Shown: in pieces, positions 55,893-64,000 of the stretch
How the letters are laid out: each line of letters starts with the position of its first letter
How positions within the stretch are numbered: position 1 is the first letter of the stretch
From: Verrucomicrobiota bacterium
GTDB taxonomy: Bacteria > Verrucomicrobiota > Verrucomicrobiia > Methylacidiphilales > JBCCWR01
Length of the DNA stretch: 64,000 nt
Assembly (NCBI GenBank): GCA_039192515.1
Contig: JBCCXA010000004.1
Span: 89,532 to 153,531 of the forward strand
Direction: 5' to 3'
Position numbers and translations under genes: made by a program
The notes under the pieces: generated by a model
Seen by the model: the letters and a program-made list of their open reading frames with translations, nothing else
Databases searched by the model: none
Told to the model about the DNA's origin: nothing

Positions 55893-56516
55893 ATGAAAGA
55901 AAAGAAATCATTGATAAGAGTTGGTATTGGAGGTCCGGTAGGATGTGGTAAAACAACCATTGCCTTAAAACTGTGCCAAACTTTTCGAGATCAATGTGAT
56001 ATGGCAGTTATTACTAATGATATCTATACGCAAGAAGATGCTCAGATGCTACGTAGAGAAAGTGCTCTGAGTGAAGACAGGATCATGGGTGTAGAAACAG
56101 GAGGTTGTCCTCATACGGCTATTCGAGATGATATTGCAATGAATCTTGCCGCCATTGATGAGATGCAGCAACGCATTCCTGGTTTAGAGATGATCATCAT
56201 AGAGAGTGGAGGAGATAATTTAACAGCAACTTTCTCGCCAGAACTGGTGGATATTTTTATCTATGTCATTGATGTATCAGGAGGAGAGGATATTCCTCGA
56301 AAAGGGGGTCCTGCTATTGCTCATAGTGATTTGTTAATCATTAATAAAATTGATCTGGCATCTCATGTAGGGGTTAGTTTAGAGAATATGGATCGTGATA
56401 CTCATAAAGTGAGGGACGCGAAACCTTATTTACTTTGTGATATGCGTTCAAATAAAGGGGTTGATTCCTTAGTAGAGTGGGTAAAGCATGATGTTTTGTT
56501 TGCTGATGTAAATTGA
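55893..56516 (+). CDS. ureG: Urease accessory GTPase UreG
   Basis: 207 residues. P-loop GIGGPVGCGKTT, the nickel-binding CPH motif in VETGGCPHTAIRDD, ESGGDNLTATFSPEL and base-recognition NKIDLA. It powers nickel insertion. Standard length, 19 bases after ureF. Confidence 0.96.
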   Translation: MKEKKSLIRVGIGGPVGCGKTTIALKLCQTFRDQCDMAVITNDIYTQEDAQMLRRESALSEDRIMGVETGGCPHTAIRDDIAMNLAAIDEMQQRIPGLEMIIIESGGDNLTATFSPELVDIFIYVIDVSGGEDIPRKGGPAIAHSDLLIINKIDLASHVGVSLENMDRDTHKVRDAKPYLLCDMRSNKGVDSLVEWVKHDVLFADVN

Positions 56517-56540
56517 CTTAGTGTTTTTATTCATATCCGT

Positions 56541-57377
56541 ATGAAGACTCAGAAGGACGTCATATCTTCGTTAGAGGGAAGGCTAGAACTTCGTTGTGAA
56601 GAGAAGGAAGGGAAGAGCTTTTTAGAACATCAGTATTTTTCAGTTCCTTACCATATCAGCAAGACTTACTGGAATGAGTCCGTATTATTGGTTCAAGTGA
56701 CAAATCCAACTGCGGGGATTTTCGCTGGTGATCGCATGACCAGCAGTGTGATGGTCGGTGAATCTGCCTCCCTGCTGTTAACGTCTCCTAGTGCACAACG
56801 TGTTTATAGTATGCATAAGGGGGATGCTTCTCAGCACATAAAATATACTGTCAAAAAAGGTGGGTGGTTAGAGGTGTTTCCAGAGCTCTTTGTGCCACAA
56901 AAAAAATCACGTTATCGCCAAGAGTGTGAGGTTGAAATAGAAGCCGGTGGAGAAGTCTATTTTGCAGAGATCATTGCTCCTGGAAGGTTAACTCATGGGG
57001 AAAATATGCAATTTGAACAATTGGATTGGAATTTTAAGATTTCTTATGGGGGGGATTTACTCTCTTTGGAGCGTTGTTACTTAAATCCATTAGAAAATCC
57101 TTGGATGCTTAAAGTTCCCAACTGGGAGCAGACTTATTATTTTAGTATATGGGTGTTATCAGATAAGTTGTCTGAGATCAAAGAGCAGTTTTACCAAAAG
57201 TTAGACCAGCTAGGCGGCAAGGAACTTTATCTTGGATTCAGTTCTTATGATCACCGGGCAATCATGATCAAAGGAATGAGTTTGTGTATTCTTAGGCTGC
57301 GCAAAGTGATGCTCGAAATCCGCCAATTATTTTCAGGGTTATTGCATAACTTATCAGTAACAGTCAGAAAACTTTAA
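56541..57377 (+). CDS. ureD: Urease accessory protein UreD (UreH)
   Basis: 278 residues. QVTNPTAGIFAGDRM, LLLTSPSAQRVYSM, GGWLEVFPELFVPQKKSRY and EIIAPGRLTHGE fit UreD. The C-terminus (LRLRKVMLEIRQLFSGL, closing RKL) looks complete. It holds UreF and UreG on the apo-urease. In many operons ureD is the first gene; here it is last (ABCEFGD), as in some other lineages. No terminator was found after it. Confidence 0.9.
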   Translation: MKTQKDVISSLEGRLELRCEEKEGKSFLEHQYFSVPYHISKTYWNESVLLVQVTNPTAGIFAGDRMTSSVMVGESASLLLTSPSAQRVYSMHKGDASQHIKYTVKKGGWLEVFPELFVPQKKSRYRQECEVEIEAGGEVYFAEIIAPGRLTHGENMQFEQLDWNFKISYGGDLLSLERCYLNPLENPWMLKVPNWEQTYYFSIWVLSDKLSEIKEQFYQKLDQLGGKELYLGFSSYDHRAIMIKGMSLCILRLRKVMLEIRQLFSGLLHNLSVTVRKL

Positions 57378-57503
57378 TTTTACTTGCAAGGAAATGTAGG
57401 TCAGCTCGATGTTGTTTTTTCGTTTTATCTTAGAAGAAAATGAATCTAACCCTGAAATCACTTTGGTAGAGAATACCGGTAGTCTTGGGATGTCTAAAGT
57501 CAT

Positions 57504-58001
57504 TTAGGGTGTCATTTCGACGGCAGACCCATTCCACTGGCTAATCGTCTTGATGTGATCCGCAGTGAGTTTTATAGGCTGTAGATTGCGTATATAGGTG
57601 TCTAGTTTTATATGCCTGTAGTACTCTAGTTCTTTGGCTGGAAGGTTCCATGTGATGTTATAGTTTTGTTTCTGGTCAAAGTTTGTCGTCGAAACATTGA
57701 CAATGGCTTGATACTGAAAAGTAAGCCGTGACATCTCACCATCTTTTTTCTTTCTTCCTAGAATCACTTTTGTGGAGAACAGCACATCTCCCTTAGCATA
57801 AGGCAGCGTGTAAGTGATGAATGCTTGTTCTTCCTCATAACGAATGGAGATATTGTCTCGATCTAAATCGATTGCTTCTTCATTTGCTTTTTTGCCCAAG
57901 GACCAAGATGTATGTGGATTCAGCAAAAAAATTAGGCCTGTGGTAATCAATAACAAAGAAAGAAAGGCGTCCTTTGAGTATGAGTGATTCAAATTGTTCA
58001 T
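57504..58001 (-). CDS. Small secreted or anchored protein, unknown function
   Basis: 165 residues with an N-terminal hydrophobic helix (AFLSLLLITTGLIFLLNPH) that could be a signal or anchor. The rest is beta-rich and polar (ISIRYEEEQAFITYTLPYAKGD, TFQYQAIVNV, YNITWNLPAKELEYYRHIKL). No family recognised. It is 64 bases after the next minus-strand gene (58066-58788) and probably co-transcribed with it. Confidence 0.65.
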   Translation of the reverse strand: MNNLNHSYSKDAFLSLLLITTGLIFLLNPHTSWSLGKKANEEAIDLDRDNISIRYEEEQAFITYTLPYAKGDVLFSTKVILGRKKKDGEMSRLTFQYQAIVNVSTTNFDQKQNYNITWNLPAKELEYYRHIKLDTYIRNLQPIKLTADHIKTISQWNGSAVEMTP

Positions 58002-58065
58002 GATCTACACCTAGCTACTTTTATGCCCACTGAACAGCTATTAAATAATATATTTGGGCTACTTA

Positions 58066-58788
58066 TTAGCTATCCCATGAATTGGATTTTTGTGAGGATG
58101 ATTGCAATTTACTGCTTGGAATATGATCTATCAACCCCTTGAAAATATCATACTCATCAAATTCAAAAATTAGCTGGTAACCTACGCTATCCAGGACAGT
58201 TACATAAAGGTCTCGCTCAAGAATTTGGTATCCGTGTTGGTTAGCATAGGAAGTAAGCGCTCTTCTTTGCTGAATAATAAAAGTCATCCGAATTGCTTCT
58301 TGATAGCGGGCTGCAAATTCACTAATTGGCGGCGATTCTTGATGAACGATATCCGTGTTTTCTAGTAAGAGGAAAATTTCAGATTCCTTATGGAGTATAC
58401 GGTAGAAAGGCAGTTTTAATAACGCTGCCCCATAGATAACAAAATCCCAAGGTTTGTTTTTATCTACTTTGATTTTTCTCTTAGTAAGCATTTCGATATT
58501 TGATGACTTGCCTATCTTTTTGATGGCCTCCGCAGCCTCCAGGCTATAGTTATCAAAAAAATTAAGGTACCCACCCCAGGCCCAAGTCCATTTGCCTGAC
58601 GACTCAACATATGACCCGATAATTTGAGCTTTTGAAGAATAGCTATCACCGGAATCCGTATGAAATTCAATAGTTGAGTTAGACCGATCTAAAGACGCGC
58701 TGTGGGCGCCTAAAATATTTTCTAATACAATTTGATAATCAGCGATCAAACCGATGTTGTCGCATACCATATCATCTAATGGGCTCAT
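58066..58788 (-). CDS. DUF6882-like cytoplasmic protein
   Basis: 240 residues. The pattern QIIGSYVESSGKWTWAWGG, then LEAAEAIKKIGKSSNI and a KIKVDKNKPWDF stretch resembles DUF6882, in which a (S/G)xWxWAW core is followed by a helix ending in a Gly turn. It also has EAIRMTFIIQQRRALTSYANQHGY. No signal peptide. Function of the family is unknown; members often appear near small uncharacterised proteins. The assignment rests on motif memory only. Confidence 0.6.
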   Translation of the reverse strand: MSPLDDMVCDNIGLIADYQIVLENILGAHSASLDRSNSTIEFHTDSGDSYSSKAQIIGSYVESSGKWTWAWGGYLNFFDNYSLEAAEAIKKIGKSSNIEMLTKRKIKVDKNKPWDFVIYGAALLKLPFYRILHKESEIFLLLENTDIVHQESPPISEFAARYQEAIRMTFIIQQRRALTSYANQHGYQILERDLYVTVLDSVGYQLIFEFDEYDIFKGLIDHIPSSKLQSSSQKSNSWDS

Positions 58789-59228
58789 TTTACTTTCCCT
58801 TGTTTATCAAACTTAGTCCGTAGTATATTCCACCATAGCAAAAGACTGATTGTAACAGTGGACTGTTCCCAGAAAATTTGCATGATTTTGTTGTCACTTT
58901 TACATCTCTATTCAATTTGTGGAAGAGTAGATTACCTGATCGCGCCATCCTAAGGTTTTTCATGTAGCTCCATTAAAGCAATAGAGCTTATCAGTATGAT
59001 CACTCTTCCTTATACAGCAAAGTCCCTGTCCCCAATTCCTAACTTAGGGTGAAATATAGACCAACTAAGCTTAGTGACAAGGTATAATTAAATATTTAAA
59101 ATCTTTAAAATTCAAAATACTTTTAGTTATTTTATTCCGTTAATGATTAAGGATGATGATGTCACCGTACGATGTAGTAATCATGATCCCTATAACTTGA
59201 ACTAATAGTCTAAGTAGAATAACTAGAT
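58789..59228. other. AT-rich intergenic stretch, nothing recognised
   Basis: About 440 bases upstream of the minus-strand pair 58788-57504. No frame of note; it presumably holds their promoter. Confidence 0.5.
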
Positions 59229-59609
59229 CTATTCCAAAGAAGGCGGGGTTTTACCCTCTTTCCATCTCCATTCTGGGTAGAGATTAATTTCGCCTGAGTC
59301 TACTTTAAATCCTGCAGATTGCAGAAGATAGGCTACACCCTCGGGGCTTTCCATGGTTTCCCTTAAGCAACGTGCAAAAAGTTCTATGTACTCTTTGTAA
59401 GACTCTAAATCTAAACTTCCTTCTGATACGTAGTGGCTTAATGAACGATCATGGCTGTCTATAAGATCAAAAAGTGCTTTTTTAATGCGGTAACGCATTT
59501 CGGGGTCAATGACTAACTTGAAAGGGCTAGCCGCTGCGTTTTGGTTTGCTTCTAAGTTATTTGAAAGTGCTTCTGAAACCATTAATTCGAATTCTCCTGG
59601 CTGAGTCAT
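59229..59609 (-). CDS. Small acidic protein, unknown function
   Basis: 126 residues from ATG 59609 (MTQPGEFELMVSEAL). The frame is open to 59813, but the upstream part overlaps a dispersed repeat and looks non-coding (Cys- and Leu-rich, no similarity in style). The protein is helical: VIDPEMRYRIKKALFDLIDSHDRSLSHYV, then EYIELFARCLRETMESPEGVAYLLQSAGF. No domain recognised and no signal. It may be one of a set of small proteins with its neighbours. Confidence 0.6.
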   Translation of the reverse strand: MTQPGEFELMVSEALSNNLEANQNAAASPFKLVIDPEMRYRIKKALFDLIDSHDRSLSHYVSEGSLDLESYKEYIELFARCLRETMESPEGVAYLLQSAGFKVDSGEINLYPEWRWKEGKTPPSLE

Positions 59610-59689
59610 ATTAGATTTGTGAGAGTATTGGGGATTAAAAAAAATTACAAGAGACATTTCACTAATTGCTGGCATCCATTGAACCCAGA

Positions 59690-59860
59690 TGATGTCACAG
59701 AAGTTCAAGGAGATACATAATAGTTTGAGGCATAAGGAAAAGAGAGTCGACGAAGATATATCAATCGTATGGTCTGAGCGCCAATCCGGATAGAGGTGAG
59801 ACATGGGTCTCAAATAGGTGATACCTCTAGGAGACGCTATGTTTCTTCCGGCTAAGATCT
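59690..59860. repeat. Dispersed repeat, copy B
   Basis: It matches the repeat at 41637-41770: GATACATAATAGTTTGAGG (59711-59729), AAGGAAAAGAGAGTCGA (59734-59750), then after about 45 extra bases AGGTGATAC (59816-59824) and CTATGTTTCTT (59837-59847). The frame corresponding to the small protein over copy A has stops here. Confidence 0.55.
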
Positions 59861-59901
59861 GTGCAGATCCTTAAGCCTCGATGGCATCCTTTGGATGTAA
59901 T

Positions 59902-60429
59902 TTAAGAGCTCCCAGCAAGCGAATTCCATACTTCTTCTTTAGAAGTTCCTTTAGAAAATAGCATCTTCGCAGCATTAAATTCATCTCGTGTCCAGGCTCG
60001 TTTTGCTTCAGCATTCTGAATTGCATCTAGGAAAAAGTCCTGCAGATGGTGTGGGAGTTGTAAGAATGCTTCTACTTCCCCTGAGTCACCGATGAGATTG
60101 AAATGAAGTAGTTTTTGGTCCGACATATGGCAGAAGATATTATTTTCCTGCCCGTGACTCGCATGGTAATAGTAGTCCCAGAAGGTTTCATAAATTGTTC
60201 CGCCTGGGGTGAGTGTGAAGAGCAGTAGACTTAGTAGGATATCATTGTTTTCCCCTCCGACTGTCAAGCCTGCTCTGGTTTCAAGTCTAGCACTTTGATT
60301 ATCTACAATGGAGTTAATGTTTTTGCTACTTTCACGAACTAGAAAATCTATTCTCGTTTCAGGCTCAATCGAAAGACCGTAAATAACGGTTCCCACCTCA
60401 CTTGAGGCAATGAATTCATGAGGATCCAT
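59902..60429 (-). CDS. Hypothetical cytoplasmic protein
   Basis: 175 residues, MDPHEFIASSEVGTVIYGL at the start. It is a mixed alpha/beta protein with the C-terminal helix-rich part HLQDFFLDAIQNAEAKRAWT, then EFNAAKMLFSKGTSKEEVW. No signal, membrane helix or recognised domain. It is isolated from the next minus-strand gene by about 290 bases containing the dispersed repeat. I do not recognise it. Confidence 0.6.
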   Translation of the reverse strand: MDPHEFIASSEVGTVIYGLSIEPETRIDFLVRESSKNINSIVDNQSARLETRAGLTVGGENNDILLSLLLFTLTPGGTIYETFWDYYYHASHGQENNIFCHMSDQKLLHFNLIGDSGEVEAFLQLPHHLQDFFLDAIQNAEAKRAWTRDEFNAAKMLFSKGTSKEEVWNSLAGSS

Positions 60430-60657
60430 AGACTAGAGTTTTCAGATCATCCGAGCCGTGTCCAGTCAATTTAAACTGCCTCATGGTAATAGAAAACTAA
60501 AAGAGCCATGCTCAAACCGTGTCATTCATAGATCTTCGCCGACACTTCTTTCCTTGAGACGCAATATTATAATGCATCTCGTTCAAATTGTATGACATCA
60601 TCCGGTTTAAAAGAGTTGAAGCATGGAAAGAGAGGCGTAACTTTTATCTTTTAATCT

Positions 60658-61518
60658 ATGAAACAAGCGACAAAGAAAATGATGGGAGCCTTCCGAGGCT
60701 GGGTAGACCGCATGAAACATGGTGAGGTGGATTGGGATGAACTCGAAGCGACCTTGATCCAATGTGATTTAGGTCTTCCGATGGTGGAAAAAATCTTGGA
60801 ACGCTTGAAAGGGCAAAATCTCTCAGCGACGAATGCTCAGGAGGCCGCTGTGGCAGAATTATATAAATTGTGGGAGGATGAAGTAAGATCGGTAGATGAT
60901 CTTCTCTCCAAGGAAGTTTGGTTAATAGTGGGTGTAAATGGTGTTGGCAAAACGACAACCATTGCCAAATTAGCTCATCGTTTTAAGCAGCGAGGGCGTA
61001 AAGTTCATTTGGTAGCGGCAGATACTTTTCGTGCTGGCGCCATTGCTCAGCTTGGAGTTTGGGCAGAGCGTCTTGATTTAACAATTACTAGTGGTGTGGA
61101 AGGTGGAGATCCTGCTTCCGCAGCTTACAAAGGATTAGAAGAAGCAGAAACTCATGGAGCTAACTTAATCTTAATCGACACCGCAGGACGTTTGCATAAT
61201 AAAGAGAACTTAATGCGAGAATTAGAGAAAATTAAGAGGGTAATCAATAAACAAGATGAAGATGCTCCTCATGAGACTATCATGGTGCTTGATGCCACCA
61301 ATGGTAGTAATGCCTTCCAGCAAGCCAAACTCTTTCATCAGGGAGTAGATTTAACCGGTGCTATTGTGACGAAGTTAGATAGCTCTGCTAAAGGTGGAGT
61401 GGTGGCCGCATTGAAAGATGAATTGGACATAGACACCCTTATGGTAGGCTTAGGTGAAGGTATGGATGATTTGATGATCTTTGATCCTCAAGCATATGTT
61501 GAGAGCTTTTTCGGCTAA
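60658..61518 (+). CDS. ftsY: Signal recognition particle receptor FtsY
   Basis: 286 residues, the minimal NG form without the acidic A domain. N domain: WDELEATLIQCDLGLPMVEKIL. G domain: P-loop GVNGVGKTTTIAKLA, LVAADTFRAGAIAQL, GGDPASAA, LIDTAGRLHNKENLM, VLDATNGSNAFQQAK and TKLDSSAKGG, ending DLMIFDPQAYVESFFG. It docks SRP-bound ribosomes at the membrane for cotranslational insertion. Housekeeping gene, apparently monocistronic. Confidence 0.96.
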   Translation: MKQATKKMMGAFRGWVDRMKHGEVDWDELEATLIQCDLGLPMVEKILERLKGQNLSATNAQEAAVAELYKLWEDEVRSVDDLLSKEVWLIVGVNGVGKTTTIAKLAHRFKQRGRKVHLVAADTFRAGAIAQLGVWAERLDLTITSGVEGGDPASAAYKGLEEAETHGANLILIDTAGRLHNKENLMRELEKIKRVINKQDEDAPHETIMVLDATNGSNAFQQAKLFHQGVDLTGAIVTKLDSSAKGGVVAALKDELDIDTLMVGLGEGMDDLMIFDPQAYVESFFG

Positions 61519-61708
61519 TCCTTAACTTCTATTACCTTATCAAGGTGTAATGTTTAATCGGGTTATTAATACCGCCTAAGCTACATTTCTAAAGGTCCAT
61601 TATCTTGGGCCGATCTTTTTATGAGAGGGTTAGATAGGCCCATAGTGCTCTAAGAAGGGGAGATGGGATAGAAATGGTTTTCTGGAGCAATGAAATGTTA
61701 CCTACTTT

Positions 61709-63514
61709 ATGGATTGGTCGATTCAGAGGCTCTTATGGAGCATGCTGGGAATTTGGTTGTTCTCCTCGACGACTGCCTATGCTCAAAATTATGAAAAAAT
61801 TGCTCCCAAGATTCCTCAATCTACTTCTGGTTCGCTCGAAAAATTAGAAGAAGCAGAGCCTCCAGAACCGACCAATAGTCAAGTTATTCTGCCGGAGCTG
61901 AAAGGCCTCCTTTTCTATTCAAAGAGCACGATGTTAGAAAATCAAGATGCCCCACCTCTTCAGTCAGTGACCATATGGGATGTAGGTTTGCTGAACGATC
62001 TGGAATTCATGCGTCGTATGAACACTTATTTAGGGGAACCATTAACACTTGATGGAATAAATCAAATTGCCTGGGAAGTGGTGAGATTCTTCAGAGAAAA
62101 AGATAGGCCAGTAGTTGATTCAGTAATTCCAGAGCAGGCGATTGAAAATGGTATTCTGCGTATTTTGGTGATCGAAGGAAAATTAGGTCGAGTCAAAGTT
62201 GAAGGGAATAAATGGTTTTCTGCAAAATTGATTGGTGGTATGGTAAAGTTTAATGAAGGTGACGCGATTTCATACGAAAAAGCTAATAGAGAATTGGATT
62301 GGGTAAACCGCAACCCTTTCCGTGAGGTTTCATTGGTTTATTCAAAAGGGGATGAGTATGGAAAAACAGATGTAATTCTAAGAGTTAGAGATCGTTTCCC
62401 TGTTCGCTTTTACACTACTTTAGATGATTCTGGATATGATCAAACAGGATTAGAGCGGATCTCTACAGGTTTTAACTGGGGTAATGCTTTTTTTCTAGAC
62501 CACCTCATGAATTACCAGTTTACCACCAGTGGGCATTTTAATATGTTTCACGCTCACTCTGGGAGTTATGTAGTTCCATTGCCCTGGAAGCATACCATGA
62601 CTATTTTTGGGAGTTACGCAGAGTCAGATGACGCAGAAGAAACAACTTTTCCTCAACCAGGACAGCCACAATTTAATCAAGAGGGCTCAAGTTGGCAGGC
62701 AAGTTTTCGTTATGAGGCTCCCTTACCTAGTGTCTTTGATATAAATCACGCGTTGACTTTTGGCTACGACTTCAAGCAGAGTGACAATGACTTGGAATTT
62801 GGAGACACTCGTGTGTTAGGTCAAACCACAGATGTCAGCCAATTCAATTTGAATTATGCTCTAGGTTATGCGGATCCATGGGGGAGTACCCAATTCAGTG
62901 TAACAGGCTTCTGGAGTCCTGGAGATATGACCGGACATAACCACCCAGAGCAGTATGAGAGTGTCAGAGCTCAAGCCGGACCTGACTATTTGTATGCCAA
63001 GTTTGGGTTAGATCGTGTGACGCGATTGCCTGGAGATTTTACCTGGATTCTTGAGGCAGATGCTCAAATATCAAATGAGAATCTAATATCTAGTGAGCAA
63101 TTCGGCATAGGCGGCTATACCACCGTGCGTGGTTATGACGAACGCGAAGCAGGTGGCGGAGATGAGGGATGGTTAATTCGCAATGAAATACGAACACCCT
63201 CTATCAGTTTGGGTCAGATTTTCCAGACAGAAGCGTGGAACGACCAATGGCAGTTTCTGGTTTTTTGGGACTATGGAGTCATGCATAAAGTAGACCTGTT
63301 AACAACACAGGACCCGTTTACTGAAGAAGATAATAACATCATTCTCTCCGGTGCAGGTGTTGGTTTCCGGCTGACTATCAGTCCTTATGTGACAGCTCGT
63401 TTTGATTATGCTTGGCAGCTGACAGATACGAATATCGATAAGGGTGCTTCAGAGAGATTACGAGATCGTGGACTTAATTCTCGAGCACACATGGGCATAA
63501 CCATCAGTTATTAA
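61709..63514 (+). CDS. Two-partner secretion transporter (TpsB, ShlB/FhaC family)
   Basis: 601 residues with a signal peptide (SMLGIWLFSSTTAYAQ). Two POTRA-type regions: about 70-145 (MNTYLGEPLTLDGINQIAWEVVRFFREKDRPV) and about 150-225 (GKLGRVKVEGNKWFSAKLI). The rest is a 16-strand-type barrel containing the family signature GEQFGIGGYTTVRGYDER-like SEQFGIGGYTTVRGYDEREAGG, and ends in MGITISY. It exports a large TpsA protein across the outer membrane; the gene at 63737 downstream is the evident partner. Confidence 0.88.
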   Translation: MDWSIQRLLWSMLGIWLFSSTTAYAQNYEKIAPKIPQSTSGSLEKLEEAEPPEPTNSQVILPELKGLLFYSKSTMLENQDAPPLQSVTIWDVGLLNDLEFMRRMNTYLGEPLTLDGINQIAWEVVRFFREKDRPVVDSVIPEQAIENGILRILVIEGKLGRVKVEGNKWFSAKLIGGMVKFNEGDAISYEKANRELDWVNRNPFREVSLVYSKGDEYGKTDVILRVRDRFPVRFYTTLDDSGYDQTGLERISTGFNWGNAFFLDHLMNYQFTTSGHFNMFHAHSGSYVVPLPWKHTMTIFGSYAESDDAEETTFPQPGQPQFNQEGSSWQASFRYEAPLPSVFDINHALTFGYDFKQSDNDLEFGDTRVLGQTTDVSQFNLNYALGYADPWGSTQFSVTGFWSPGDMTGHNHPEQYESVRAQAGPDYLYAKFGLDRVTRLPGDFTWILEADAQISNENLISSEQFGIGGYTTVRGYDEREAGGGDEGWLIRNEIRTPSISLGQIFQTEAWNDQWQFLVFWDYGVMHKVDLLTTQDPFTEEDNNIILSGAGVGFRLTISPYVTARFDYAWQLTDTNIDKGASERLRDRGLNSRAHMGITISY

Positions 63515-63539
63515 CAGCCACACAACATTTTCCGCAACA

Positions 63540-63601
63540 AAAGCCGTTCATGGAAAAAAATTCCAGTCATATTTGACTTATTAGAGTGATCAAACGGCTT
63601 T
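63540..63601. other. Nested inverted repeats between tpsB and tpsA
   Basis: AAAGCCGTT (63540-63548) pairs with AACGGCTTT (63593-63601); between them TGGAA/TTCCA (63551-63555, 63561-63565) and GTCA/TGAC (63566-63569, 63574-63577) form two smaller hairpins. This gives a three-way junction in RNA. It could be a transcription pause, a regulator of the downstream gene or chance. Confidence 0.4.
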
Positions 63602-63736
63602 AGCCAGAGATGGAGAATTTTTCCCCTTCATCATTAGGGAATATTTAGATCTTTGGCTTAAAGCATAATTCTTGGCTCTAGGGCCGATAATTCATAAAAG
63701 AACAGACTAATTTTTTGAAATGTATCCGCATCTGTA

Positions 63737-64000
63737 ATGTGTAAGGATCCTGAACGTATCAAGCCAATGGGATTGCTCAAAATGAGCTGCCTAAGTTCTT
63801 TGACTTTCTATCTCAGCACTGTTGAGCTTGCCAGTAACCCATCTGGTGGAAACGTGGTAAGTGGTAGTGCAACCATCAGCACAAATGGATCGACACTCAC
63901 GATCAACCAAGGCAGTGATCGAGTCATCATTGACTGGCAAAATTTTTCTATCCAGGTGGGGGAAACGACAACCTTTATGCAGCCTTCAGAGATGTCTGCG
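63737..64000 (+). CDS. Filamentous-haemagglutinin-like TpsA exoprotein (N-terminus only)
   Basis: The frame is open to the window edge. From ATG 63737 (alternatives 63767 and 63782) it reads a short hydrophobic signal region (MSCLSSLTFYLSTVELA), then the TPS secretion domain opening: NPSGGNVVSGSATISTNGS, LTINQGSDRVIIDWQNFSI and GETTTFMQPS. This is the characteristic start of FhaB-like adhesins or polymorphic toxins that are secreted by a TpsB barrel. The remainder, which would define its role, is outside the window. Confidence 0.85.
   Translation, partial: MCKDPERIKPMGLLKMSCLSSLTFYLSTVELASNPSGGNVVSGSATISTNGSTLTINQGSDRVIIDWQNFSIQVGETTTFMQPSEMSA

Noticed and set aside
57409..57507. A 32-residue frame after ureD (MLFFRFILEENESNPE...)
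   Set aside because: No ribosome site, overlaps the end of the opposite gene, and not needed to complete UreD, whose C-terminus looks intact.
1..64000. CRISPR arrays or prophage modules
   Set aside because: No regularly spaced repeats, cas genes, capsid, terminase or phage integrase genes were seen.

Overview
The window looks like chromosomal DNA of a diderm bacterium, most likely a Verrucomicrobiota member of the Opitutia type. The pointers are a PEP-CTERM sorting signal of the VPEPSTYALL kind (gene at 1685-2341), CHASE2 and PQQ-propeller proteins, a two-partner secretion pair and outer-membrane barrel proteins. The assignment is inference: no rRNA or ribosomal protein gene is present.

Layout. 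(1) 1-1177: 3' part of a minus-strand CHASE2 protein. (2) 1330-10403: a cobalamin riboswitch followed by seven tightly spaced genes: a PEP-CTERM surface protein, a secreted propeller-like protein, a membrane-anchored Ig-domain protein, a DUF4430 (transcobalamin-like) protein and a complete ECF transporter (T, fused A-A', S). I read this as a vitamin B12 capture and uptake operon; two of its large surface proteins share a domain, which makes it the most promising undescribed system here. (3) 10462-17030: a mobile, decaying zone with tRNA-Leu(UAA), a lone DDE transposase, a 5'-truncated IS21-type istA with intact istB, two remnants of one lost gene family flanking an AbiE-like antitoxin/toxin pair, and tRNA-Lys(CUU) with a duplicated 3' end. 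(4) 17031-34794: a two-gene Tc (ABC) toxin, a TcB-TcC fusion with a variable C-terminal effector and a giant TcA with an internal PA14 domain. (5) 34942-37325: Sfp-type phosphopantetheinyl transferase, a short adenylate kinase and fmt. (6) 37339-41543 (minus): a Tat-exported solute-binding protein, a sensor histidine kinase and two receiver-only response regulators in one apparent operon; then a PQQ-like propeller protein.

(7) 43978-57377: a nitrogen-scavenging island. A near-perfect sigma-54 promoter precedes urtABCDE (urea ABC transporter), followed by formamidase fmdA and its fmdB zinc-ribbon companion, then an outer-membrane barrel protein with its own sigma-54-like site, then ureABCEFGD. 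Together they would bring urea (and perhaps formamide) through the outer and inner membranes and release ammonia, under nitrogen-limitation control. (8) 57504-60429 (minus): four small proteins of unknown function, one resembling DUF6882. (9) 60658-64000: ftsY and a TpsB/TpsA two-partner secretion pair, the TpsA running off the window.

Limits: all family assignments come from reading motifs, not from searches. Start codons were moved from the longest open frame where a Shine-Dalgarno sequence, signal peptide or overlap favoured another start.
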